This document shows positions 53,379-63,948 of a DNA stretch of 64,000 nucleotides, piece by piece. The position numbers were made by a program, and so were the translations under genes. Position 1 is the stretch's first letter. The number at the start of each line of letters is the position of its first letter. Under the pieces are notes generated by a model. It was not told the DNA's origin. It saw only the letters and a list, made by a program, of their open reading frames with translations, and did no database searches. Source of the stretch: Nereocystis luetkeana (taxonomy: Eukaryota > Sar > Phaeophyceae > Laminariales > Laminariaceae); assembly GCA_031213475.1 (NCBI GenBank), contig JARUPZ010000003.1:12529580-12593579 (forward strand), written 5' to 3'.

Positions 53379-54736
53379 CTGGGTGCACGCACGCACACAC
53401 ACAAGAAAAAAAAGAAAAAAAAACTCGCCCGCAAGTGATAGAAGGAGGCGGGGTCCAACTGGGAAGTCTGAGAGGCCAGAGTCGCACCAACCGAGCCCGC
53501 TCAGGAAACACACAAATATAAGTGAGCCTGTATCGTATTTAGGTGTAGAGCTCGTCGCTGAGGGCGATGTCTTGATCCGAAATTCTTACGCAGCGTCCCC
53601 TAAATACAGAGAAGTACGTTTCGTGAGAGCCTGGCGTTTTTACTGCGCTACTGTAGGTATTGTAGGCTATCATTGTTATCCATGAACGCCTACGGTGTGC
53701 GGTCGGTTGGTTAACCCAGCGTCTGTCGATATAGGGTGCCGCGTATCCGCTTACGTGAGCGGCTTGATCTCATGAGTTCGATTGTTATCGACGGGAGAGG
53801 ATTGGGCTCATTATGTGTCCTCAACGTATCCCTTGAAGGCTGCTGCAACCATCGATGCGCGAACCTTTGTATTCTGCTGATTGATTGATGCTTGTCGAGA
53901 ATTGAAGAGTGCCACGTACTCGTACGGAAATATTCTGCGAGAATTAAAACAGACAGATCCGGCGGCCAACAGCATACGCTCGTCGCCCGGTACTGGTACC
54001 AACGTCCAGCAGTATTACGTCGAAAACTCTACTGTTACAAGAAACTAAAGTATAATATGTGTACGAGTAGGATGGACCGGACAGCATGCTTGTGGTGCAC
54101 GAAGCCGTTTGGAGTTGAACTGTCCATGAGGAAGGCAAAAAAAAACCCACCACTGAAGCGGACGCACGAAGCACGAACCCATATACAACCCACATACATA
54201 CGTACCTGCTGGCAACACAAAAATGAGGACGTGCTGGAAAACTTGCAGCAAAACGTTCTGCACCTTGTAGTAAACAAACGTGTGCTGTACTGAGAGTTGA
54301 GATATCTACCGCACCCTTTGTTTGGCCAAACTCATAAGAAAATACACCCCGTTTTCATGACCGGCTCGGCATATGGCAGCACAACATTTCACTCTAACGT
54401 TGCAGTCCAATGCCTACGAAACGTCACGGTGACCGATGTGCCAAAACGCAAAACAGAAGCAACGCTCGGCATTCAGCAATCTGCTTAACACTGTGACCAA
54501 AAAACAAGGGATTGTGTCGATATTTCTAAAGGGAACAATCAGCACGGACACCTGGATGTGCTGGGTGCCGATGTGCAGATAAAACGATATACGGTGAAGG
54601 ACACACAGAACACATAGATCATAAGGTGGAAACCAGGCCTATTTTATCGTATTCATGCGAAGCAATGCTGCAACAAAACCCCCGTTGGACTTAGGGCACA
54701 GGCTCCTCGTCCATGTTTTTTGTTTTCTCGTTGTAG

Positions 54737-54856
54737 GCGGAGGCTGCGGTTGCGTCTACTCTCTACCTCGACCCTTCCATCCAGGCAGCGCACACGTCGC
54801 CCAAGAAGACCCAAGACACATCGGGGCAAACAGCGACAACAACAGGTGGTGACCTC
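54737..54856 (+). CDS. Candidate exon, unknown protein
   Basis: Acceptor ttttttgttttctcgttgtag is near ideal. Forty codons: AEAAVASTLYLDPSIQAAHT, SPKKTQDTSGQTATTTGGDL, then donor GTGAGG. The same frame stays open to a stop at 55066, so a terminal exon of 109 residues is the alternative. Low-complexity Thr/Ala/Gln composition suggests a disordered segment. Confidence 0.4.
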
Positions 54857-55716
54857 GTGAGGGCGACGGGAGAAGAAGTTCGCAGTATCGGTAGCTCGGA
54901 AAGCAGACCGGCAGGGCATGCGGTGGAAGCAAAAAAGGGGGTGCGCGAGGGACCGGTCGTTGTCATGTCGGACGCAAACAACTACGCACGGAATCTCAGT
55001 CCTGGCGGCAGGCAGCGCAAACGTGGAACCAGGCACGACAAATGTGGGGCCTGCTGTGTGGGCTGAGCTAGCTCGAAAGGGGGCCACCTTCACAACTTTG
55101 CTGGGATACTGTAGGCAAAAAAGTGCCAAGTCAAGAGAGCGTTCCGCAAACTCAGGGTGACTGTCGTCTGGACTGCTGCAGTAAATAATACCCCCCCCCC
55201 TCCCCCCCGCCCGCCCTGAGGCTTGTTTTTAATCTTTCCCCGTCACTACACGTGCGGTACGCCGAAGAAACCTTGGCTATTAATAGTCTTCTTTCGGGAA
55301 AAGTTATGAGTGATCCATGTTGAAGATCGTGCTGCACATTGTAGGATGGCAAGATAAATAATAAGGAGTAATAAAAATAGACGAGCTTTTATGTTTACTT
55401 CGAAGTGTGCGAAATGACTCGTCGTGTATCCTCACGACCTTTCAGTCCGCCCCGTATTGATGGTGTCGCATGGTATCTTCATCGCGACTAAAGGCCTCCC
55501 GACCATCCAGGCGCCAGTGTAAGGAGGCATTACTTGCTCGGTGGTGCAGGAAGAAGCGGCCTTGTTAAAAAAACACCGGGTGGATTGGTTCGTTGCGGCC
55601 TTTGCGGTGTGTTCCTTGAACACACGTCTTTCTGCTGCAAACATGACGCGTCAGATGTAACCGACAAACGCTTGGGAGAACACGAACCGCAATTTCAGTC
55701 CTCGAGCGCCGTCAAC

Positions 55717-55824
55717 TCTTACGGGGGACAATAGTAAATAGAACCTACGGTACACGCAAAATCTATATATTTACCTTTTTTCAACAACAATATTTGGTTC
55801 TATTTACCATGCCCCCCCGTAGTA
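55717..55824. mobile_element. TA-flanked MITE, family A copy 8
   Basis: CTTACGGGGGACAATAGTAA and GCCCCCCCGTAGTA ends; somewhat diverged, centre ATATATTTACC. Confidence 0.75.
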
Positions 55825-56399
55825 CTACGAAACGCTCATCCACGTAACTCCCGGTGTCCCGATTCCCGATATTGCCAGCATACCCCGAAATATTCTCATT
55901 GACCCTGCGGCACGAGAGGACAATACTGCTGTAGCAGCAAGCTAGCCTAATTCGAGTAGCACTCAAATTACCCCGCCAATCCACCACCTTGTATACCACT
56001 GTCCGTTACCCACGTCTCTGGGAGCAGCAGCCAGAAGCGTGGTTCTTTCCCCGGTGGCAACGCTTATTCATCCCTTTTTTGGTTGATTGGCACCGGACCG
56101 ACGGTGTTCAGTATGTCCGGCGCGTTTGTCAGCCTCGTGAGTCTCAACCCGGGCTGAATCGGTGGAGGCACAAGCCTAGCTATGCGTGTGTATACTTCGT
56201 CCACCGGCGCATCTTTGCGCCGTGACTGCAAGCGCTTCTTGTCATGTACACGTTTATCCACTGCGGTTCTTCACGTCGAGAGTGGGGTACATGACCAGGA
56301 GAGCTGGTTGCGTTTTGGTCTGGTCATGCGGAAATGGTTTACGCGCCGGACGGATCATAATCCACAGTCGATAATCTAGACCTTAATCCGCGTTTATGA

Positions 56400-56570
56400 T
56401 ATGTTGTGCAGGATCAGTGTAGTACGGATCTAGCCCAGGAAACATGTCCTCGTAAATCATTGAGGTTACACGACTCCCACCCGGCAACATGAGCTAGATC
56501 CTACAGATCATGGAACTATATTTAGATATCTACCCTGAAATACCCAGATCATCCAGCGGAAATCAATGCT
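56400..56570 (-). repeat. Family-R dispersed repeat, copy 2
   Basis: Inverted relative to 17870-18060: ACGACTCCCACCCGGCAACA and ATATCTACCCTGAAAT are the complements. Confidence 0.55.
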
Positions 56571-57893
56571 ATGTCTGAGCTGTGGCAGTGTCCCGTTAGC
56601 ACGAAACACCTGTTGGGCTACTTTCAATACGCGAACAGGTGCTTGCTTCTACAGTGTTTACGAATACATATGTTGCCTTGCCAATATCGGAGTGACGATG
56701 AAGTAGTTGGGATTCGCACCCACTCCCCGCGCGGTACGAATCTTGCACCGGAGAAAAAACCGGTGGTATTAATTGTTAAACCCTCTACAGTAGCTTGGAA
56801 AGTATTCTAGCCATGCGGCGGCGCGGGGGCTACTTTTAGGTCCCTTGATTCGGCCGCTCAAGGCCACTCGGCCGGGTGACTATACCTAATGCTTTGCAAT
56901 CTCAAGCTTTGATGTTTTATATTAGGTTTCGCGATATGCACCCCAATGACATTACTACTACTGCAGTGTTTACCAAACGCCGAACAACAATTGTTCAGAA
57001 GCTTCATTCTGAGTAGAGCGCGGCTAGTCACCCGCCCGAGGAGACCAAAACGCGGTAGTGAAAAATATGGCATCATGCCCCCCCCCCCCCGACCACAGCA
57101 CCAGTAGTATTCCTTATTCGCAGCCATCACACTGCTATGGAAATACGTGCAACGGCAGGGTTGTGGTTGAGGCTCCGAGCTCTCAAGAGCAGCTCTACTG
57201 CCCTATCGGCCTCACCTAAAACCCGATTTTGATATGAAAAATGAAAACTGAACGCCCGATGAACAATCCTGTGGCCCAGGTAGAAAACGAGTCGAATAGT
57301 AAAACAACTATATACTCGGATTATCGAGTAGTTCTTGAGTCCCGTCGGGCAGACATAGGTAGGCCAAAATATGCCACCTCTGTCGTATGCAGCACGCCTC
57401 CGCGGGTACGCGGGGGTGCTCTCCGGCCCAGACATTTCGGCTGACTAAGAATAGTATACTTGGTAGTTGAAGTCCCATTTATTTGCATTTTTTTACGATT
57501 GATTGTGATCGTTATTAGACTACTGTTTACGTCTATTGGTCCGTGCGAGTGCGATTTGCTTTCTCAAAAATATTTTTGGTGGTTCGGGTATTCGTGTAGA
57601 GCCTCTCCTCATGCTAAGAGCCTTACAATAGTACTGTAGGTATACCCCCTCTACCTGTCTCATTCGGCCACACGGTATGTTACAAGTATGAGAATCGGAA
57701 ACAAAGCTGCCGAGAGCAGCAAGCGGTAGGCGGAACGCCGCCAATCGGACATTTCGACATCGGTTGGTTCGCTTAGTACGGTGACCATCGGCGCGTTGGG
57801 GGAGGGGGGGGACGTACTCGTTTGTTGCTCGCCTTAGTCACTTGACCATTGACCACGCATCCCTTTCCAGACGGGGGAGGGGGTGTACTCGAT

Positions 57894-58115
57894 ATCATGT
57901 ACGGCCGTAGTCGTATAACCATAGACCCTCGTGTCCCTACATTGCCGGGATGGAGCACGTCGGGTTTTCACCGACCAGGTAGATATCGCTAGCACCAAGC
58001 GCGAAGCGCCGTGAAGTATTCGGCGAGTCGCATGAAGGGTGAGCTGCATCCTACTGAGAAGCGCTTGTGAGCCGGACTTTCTTGCGTCTGAATGACAGCG
58101 TCGAAAACATTGTTG
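57894..58115 (+). repeat. Family-D dispersed repeat, copy 5
   Basis: CATGTACGGCCGTAGTCGTA, CATAGACCCTCGTGTCCCTA, GGGTTTTCACCGACCAGGTA, GAAGCGCCGTGAAG, CATGAAGGGTGAGCTGCATC. A leader TTGACCATTGACCACGCATC (57843) also occurs at 13871. Confidence 0.75.
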
Positions 58116-58823
58116 TTTTTTCTTGGGGGGGGAAGGGTGAAATCTAGGAGATCCCCCACAGTCCAAGGCGGCAGCAATGGAAAGTTGGTAGCTGCACGCC
58201 AGCGAAGCTTTACGACAAGGAAAACGCGAAATACTATCTGTATCAAAGGGCTTGCTACGGTCTCAAACAGGAGAGAATACCGCAACCAAATATGTCGTTT
58301 ATAATTGTTTTCGCGTTTAGCTTCCCTAGGTCTGGCTCTTCTCTCTCTACGTACATACAGCAGCTGTTTATGGGTGATCGGCATCAGTCTTTGTGCTGCG
58401 CTTTTGTCGGGGGCGGCAAACATGACATAATACCAATTTTGTTTTAGCAGACGATAGATTCAAGCTCAAAGAGAAAAGGAGCATCTGCAAGGCTCAGCGA
58501 TCGAGTGGGCCCCTCCCGAGGTTCGATACCCTATTACTAGACCGGCGATAAATGCTACGCATGAAACTCATGTCATGTGAGAGAGCGCCTTTGGCAATAA
58601 ACTTATACGTATACCGGACCTCGGGGCTCTTGGTCGTTCGGCTACGATTTAGTTGAGTTCGGGGCAAGGGGCTTAATCTTCATGGCGCGGGTCGGAAGGC
58701 TCAAGCCCGATGGTGCAACCAGAGGTGGTAGAGGCGGTGTGCATGATACTTTCCTTATACGTAATAGGGTGTGCTAATGGGTAAGGAAGGGAGCATGGCA
58801 CAGCAGCATTACTCCTCAATAAG

Positions 58824-58980
58824 TCGTTGTATGTGTGTGCCTAGGATCAAATATACCAGGTACACACTTCGTACGCAGACATAAATTGCGCGAGCACATT
58901 GTTCGTCGTTTTATGTGTGTGCCTTGAATCAGATATATACCTGGTACCAGGTATACACTTCGTACGCAGACATAAAAAAC
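58824..58980. repeat. Tandem duplication with differing TACCWGGTA content
   Basis: Two copies of ATGTGTGTGCC...ATATACC...ACACTTCGTACGCAGACATA. The first has one TACCAGGTA, the second an abutting TACCTGGTACCAGGTA. Confidence 0.75.
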
Positions 58981-59029
58981 GCGACTACGAGTATACGAAT
59001 ACAGCAGTAGTGATTGGTGCTGGGTCCAG

Positions 59030-59075
59030 CGCAGTCACGACTTCAAGAGTCGGGTGATATACGACTACCACGTCG
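59030..59075 (+). CDS. Possible small exon
   Basis: Acceptor ggtgctgggtccag, donor GTGAGT (strong), reading RSHDFKSRVIYDYHV and one base. Forty-six bases only, and its phase 1 does not fit the next candidate (59638). Confidence 0.25.
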
Positions 59076-59637
59076 GTGAGTGCCGCCCCCGCTCGAATCG
59101 GCATGACAGCAGGACTTTCACCGCCCTCCGCATCGAAGAGGACGCGGGCGCGCGCGCGCGATGGGATGGCGACTGGTATCACGACATAATGATGTATGTA
59201 CAGCAGTACGTATCCAACTGACGGTTGGTGTCGATGATGGCAAGCTTGCCAATCTGGGGTAGATATATGACCACCCATCATCGTTGATCCCGAAGACATG
59301 GCCGTAGCATGCCTCGAGATACGGGCATAGCTATAATATCTTGCCACCCTCTGCTTTGCAACAGCATCAACCGCCTGGTACGAAACTGGAAACGATACGT
59401 GCGGTCTCATACCTCTTCTGCACGCACATTTTCAACATATTAAAATTTTACATCGAAACTTTACAGAATTTTCCCGCAACAATAACGCCGTGCAATTTTT
59501 GTGAACTCCATTTTCCAACCTCCTCTTCGATCGAGCGAGGCCTAGAGGTACTGCACGCGGGAGGCCTGCGTCCTCACAACAGATAAAACCCAGGCATTGA
59601 CCAACCTGGGCGGCTCTCTTGGCTTCGGTCCCACCAG

Positions 59638-60096
59638 GAAGAATTGAGCGTGATCGCTTTTGCCCACGTAGATAGCGAGAGAGCGTTGATGAGGAGGAGA
59701 ACAGCACACAATATGGGGCTCGCTCGTGCTCCTTCCGCGAAAGCATCAACTACATCTTTGGCTTTGCTGAGCCTGGCTCTCGTGCTGCTTGCCTCGCCGC
59801 CGTGGGTGGAAGCCTCACGCGCGAGGCGACGCCACCCCATCCCGGAACTCGCTGACCACAACCCTTCACTAGCGTCTGCGGGGCTGACCCGCGAGGGCTC
59901 GTCCATCCCTGGGGTGTCGATCTGGACCTCGAAGAATGCTGCTTCCGCGTCGGAGAAAGTAGGGTATGCGAGAGATGCCCTGAGCCGGCGCATGGGAGAT
60001 CGTGGTCGCGGAGATGGAAAATCAAGCAGGGTGGAGGCTAGTCGGCCGGCCTCCCGTTCTTTCATCCAGGCACGGGACTGGGCGGGAGATAGTCAG
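59638..60096 (+). CDS. Candidate exon with signal-peptide-like segment
   Basis: 153 codons from acceptor cttcggtcccaccag to a GTGGGG donor, phase 0. Contains TTSLALLSLALVLLASPPWV followed by EASRARRR, which looks like a signal peptide if translation starts at the Met of MGLARAPS (59712). The rest is Ser/Arg/Ala-rich. The opposite strand (59574-60065) is also open over 160 codons, so the strand is not settled. Confidence 0.35.
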
Positions 60097-60540
60097 GTGG
60101 GGCGCATCGCAAATGGACATTTCGTTGTCGGAAAAGGGGTGTACACATGGCAGCCAGCAGGGCGGGATCGAGAGCACGTTGGCCAGGATGCATCTTACAA
60201 TCAATGCACACAGCTATACGTAGCGGTGCCGACAAGTCTATTCGTCCACGCGTCACACGATGGGACGTTTAAACGAGCGTGCAACATGCAACACAGCAGC
60301 AACGCAGCATGCAGACACACCCAAGAGCAAAGAGGCCTCGGTGCAAAGGAGACGGCACTTTCCCCCGCCTTGACAGCTGAAAGACGGCAAATTCCCATCA
60401 CTTTACCTCGAAGCTCGCCAAACTACTCCTGTACAAGCAGTACTATTAAATACTGCTGTACTGCTGTAGACCTCCTGCTGAGTACTGGTAGTGTTTAACG
60501 CGTACATACCTGGTAGTATGACGTACCAGGTACCAGGTAA

Positions 60541-60700
60541 GAAACCACCCCGGGTGATAGCCAAATCGTGTTTTGCCCGGGGTTGTTTCCTGTGGTGGGG
60601 TGATATTTAACACACCCCGGTGATTGCGGGCATGTTTTGTTTGAGGTTTGAAATACTTACCACCGGGGGGTGGTTTCTAGCGGGGGGTGATAGAAGCACA
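60541..60700. repeat. GGTGATA/CACCCCGGG palindromic block
   Basis: ACCACCCCGGGTGATAG, GGTGGGGTGATATTTAACAC ACCCCGGTGATTG, and ACCACCGGGGGGTGGT follow each other; related to family-C ends but without the core. Confidence 0.45.
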
Positions 60701-60877
60701 ATGGGGAGTGATAGACAAGGGGGGTTGTATCGCAAGCCACGGCAGTTGGCAGCACAGGCGCAACCGGCCACGAGCTGCCTCGCCGGGTTACCGCTGTGGT
60801 TTGTCCGATGTCCGATAGGAACAAGTGTGCTTCTATACTGCAGTATACCGTACTAGTTGTTTTTTTTTGCCAAAAAA

Positions 60878-61310
60878 GAAGGCTCGTTCTGTGCGGCCGA
60901 CTCCTGCTGTTCAATGGATTATTTGGCGGAAGTTGCACGCAAGTTGGCAAAGCAACGCTTGCAGATTGCCTTGGATGGAGTTTTTGCCTCTCCCTGACAG
61001 GTCGAGGCGGTCCCATTTCTTGGCGTCACACAGTGTGCATGACACGGCCTTGGGAGGTAGTGACCGCAAGTCCTACAAGGCTGCGCACCTTGGCGGGTCG
61101 AAGTACTGTACTGCCCACCGATCTACCCGCCTTTCAAGCCCGTGCCATCCATGCACAATGTGTGACGCCGAGAAAGGGGACCGCCTCGACCTGTCCGGGG
61201 GTGGCAAAGACCCTCCCAGGGCAATCTGCAAGCGCCGCTTTGCCCACTTGCCTGTGACTTTCGCCAAATAATCCATTGAACAGACAGTGGTCGGCCGCAC
61301 AGAACGGGCC
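60878..61310. repeat. Long inverted repeat, arms about 165 bp
   Basis: Left arm 60878-61040 and right arm about 61137-61310 are inverted copies: GTTCTGTGCGGCCGAC, GTTCAATGGATTATTTGGCG, GCGCTTGCAGATTGCC, GACAGGTCGAGGCGGTCCC and GGCGTCACACA occur in order in each. Spacer about 100 bp. Each arm has a frame with Cys/His pairs, perhaps a C-terminal zinc-finger piece of a transposase; not proven. Confidence 0.7.
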
Positions 61311-62472
61311 TTCTTCCGGTTCTTACGTCAGACGTTTACTCCCCCAAGAAACAACGCTTGCATCAACGGCTTGCTTTGCTTCCTTTGCTTGTTCGCTTGG
61401 TGTGCTTGCCTTAAGAAATTTCTCGGAAATTTCTCGGAAATTTCTCGGAATACATGTGCGATTATTGAGGAAGAAGTTTAGTGTGAACTATCAACCACTT
61501 GTCGAACTTGGCGCAAGTCGCAAACACTACTACCTGTAGTCACTTTCGGTGGTTCTTTCTTATTTGGTCAACCCCACTATTTAATAGTTACTTCTAACAT
61601 TTTCGAGGCCGACGTAACTACTATCAAAATAGTACTCGTCTCATACGCATTGACTCTACGTACATCCTGGCTGGGGTAAGTAGGGTTTTGGAGTTATCGA
61701 TGTCAACGTTGTCACGGGACGGGACGATCGTTCCGAATCCCGAATCCCGTGAAATCCCGCGGGGCAAATATAGCGGTCAAAGTCCCGAGGACTGATCATG
61801 CTTCATTTTTTTAGTGTCGGCCCCTGCCGCCTGCGCGTACGGCAATACCGTGGTACAGCAGGTAGGGGTTGCACGTTTTGGGCCAAAGGTTTCTGACCAG
61901 TTGAGTTCCTTAAGTGAGGAACTGCCAGCTTGGATGAAAAAATTACTCGTATGTTCAATTTAGGACGAGCGCATACAAGTGCCGATCGGGTGGCACGAAC
62001 AAATTTCTTCCAAGTGTTGTTTCGGGTGAGATATTGAGCTCCTAATGTGAGGGGACTCAGGAACTTCTGGTGCACCCCTACCGTGGGATAATGGCAGCGT
62101 CTATTGCCCGTACTTTGAGATGATGCTCCGCTCCGCTATCAGCAGTAATAGCACCCCATGGCAAATACAACAGGCTGGCCCATCAAGAGAATGCGATCAG
62201 GGTTATTCGCTGGACACTAACGACCAGCGCTACTTTCGACCCCTACACCTGCACATCTTTCATACCGGCATTCTCTTTCTGTCGTCGATGAAAAGTTTGT
62301 GTGAGGTTTTGATGATTTTTTTGTGGCGTTCTGATACCACGCTTTCGTGGCGTGATGATGGCGTTTTGATGACGTTTTTCATAGAGTTCTAGTGGATGAC
62401 GTATTGGTGATGCTTTAGATGGCAGTTTATTGCCGTTTTTATGAACTTTTGATGGGTTTATTTGCGCGCAAG
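61311..62472. other. Noncoding, 61.3-62.5 kb
   Basis: Small tandem repeat TTTCTCGGAAA (about 61417-61450) and GATGATTTTTTTGTGGCG / GTTTTGATGACG words (62300-62400). No supported exon. Confidence 0.4.
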
Positions 62473-62556
62473 CAGGACGACCGTGGGGACCCGGGAGACG
62501 CAGACGTCGAGCCTCCCGCGCGAGGGACAGGCGAAGAGCGAGGGAACGTCGCCGGG
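62473..62556 (+). CDS. Acidic internal exon, unknown protein
   Basis: Twenty-eight codons (or 27 with the alternative acceptor three bases on): QDDRGDPGDADVEPPARGTG, EERGNVAG, donor GTGAGT (strong), phase 0. GC-rich. Probably spliced to the exon at 63949. Confidence 0.55.
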
Positions 62557-62900
62557 GTGAGTTGGCAGCCAGTAGTTTGGATATGTTCGGCAGCAGCAAA
62601 AATTGGCGACCTACAGCAGTATGTGCCGATATACCTCGGGACGTTACTCCGTTGTACGCACTACGTACAAGTGTGTACTCGTACGCATTTTTGTAATAAA
62701 TTTAGCTCAATTCACCCATGGGACAAATCACGATCTAGATCATACCAGGTATAGATCGTGTAGATCGTATAGACTAAGTATATTGATCACATAGACAATC
62801 TTTTGGCCGTTCCGTTACGAGACGTTATGCAAGAGCTGTATCATCCAGATCCCACCCGACCGAAGTGATCTATTATTAGACGATACAGACAATGTACAGG

Positions 62901-63014
62901 TATTACGGGGGGGCATACTAAAAAGGACCAAATGTTGTTAGTAAAAGTAGGGAAATATATACCAGGTAGGTTTTTGTTTGTACAATAGGTCCTATTTACT
63001 ATGGTCCCCCTTTA
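62901..63014. mobile_element. TA-flanked MITE, family A copy 9
   Basis: TTACGGGGGGGCATACTAAA and CTATGGTCCCCCTTTAAA ends; contains TACCAGGTA at 62960 where other copies read TATATAGG. Confidence 0.75.
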
Positions 63015-63780
63015 AAAATCGGGGATGCGTTTGCTCCGAGAGATCTGCTGTACATAATATCACGATACGTTAAAGGATTCGCACAGGAGGTCGTGTATAC
63101 GTATCATGCGATGCAGTAAGTAGGCGTGTAAGGTATTCTATTAATAGCAGCACGTGCGAGCTAAAGGTATAGTAAATAGGCGTTTAGCGTGCACGGGGGG
63201 GGGGAGGGGGTCGTTTTTCAGCGCTCGATTAATCCAGAACGAGAAGGTTGCGACAAGTATCAATACCGAACAACATTAAGTTGTTTTTGGAAATATCTGG
63301 TCGAAGGAGAAGAGATCCTTCAGAGAATAAAACGTACCTGGTACGCCCTGAGCACCCTTACCGTCGTTGTCGAGAAAACGAGTAGCGCTGAAAAAAAACG
63401 GTGGCACCACTGTGCAAACCCCACGCTGCCATGTGCCGCCGGTTTGAAGTGATATGGTACCAGGGTCTGAACATGTGTGCCGCCGGCCCTACGCATGAGT
63501 TGGGCAAGCGTGTCGAACCTTTATTTTTGTGTCTCCCGTCCTTGTCTCCTCCTTGGCTACAACAGACAACAGCAGCGCTGTGAAACTGCTGCGAGTATAG
63601 CCTGATGTACCGGTATTGGTACGAGATTGTCTTATTATGCTCGCGATTTTGCACTCGAAAGAATACACCGCCTATCAGGCGCTACGACCACGCTTCTTGA
63701 GGCTTCCAAATAAAAACACGCCTTTCTCTCTTCACCAACCAACACAACAGCTGAGCGTATGTCATCAACTTGAAGGCGTC

Positions 63781-63935
63781 TCACTTTTGGGCCCCCTGTA
63801 CCCTGTCTCTTGCCCCATGCCCCATGTCCCCTATCTCCTGCCCCATGTCCCCTATCCCCTGTCCCCTATCCCTTGTTCCCTATCCCCCTTCCCCTATCCC
63901 CTGTCCCCTATCCCCCGTCCCCTACTCCCTCCCTA
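63781..63935. repeat. CCCCTATCCCCTGT minisatellite
   Basis: Units of 7-14 bp, CCCCTATCCCCTGTCCCCTA, about fifteen times. It supplies the pyrimidine tract of the next acceptor. Confidence 0.85.
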
Positions 63936-63948
63936 CTTGGCGACACAG

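Noticed and set aside
53735-53800. tRNA-like stretch with GTCGATA/TATCGAC ends
   Set aside because: The anticodon loop would have six bases and the T stem does not pair; not a tRNA gene.
54653-55129. A 158-codon minus-strand frame
   Set aside because: Cys/Arg-rich shadow opposite the plus-strand candidate exon, whose acceptor is far better.
56690-56730. Minus-strand B-box-like GTGCGAATCCC
   Set aside because: No A box or acceptor stem at the right distance.
59574-60065. Minus-strand 163-codon frame with a hydrophobic stretch
   Set aside because: Kept only as an alternative to the plus-strand candidate; it lacks a good donor, though the choice is not certain.
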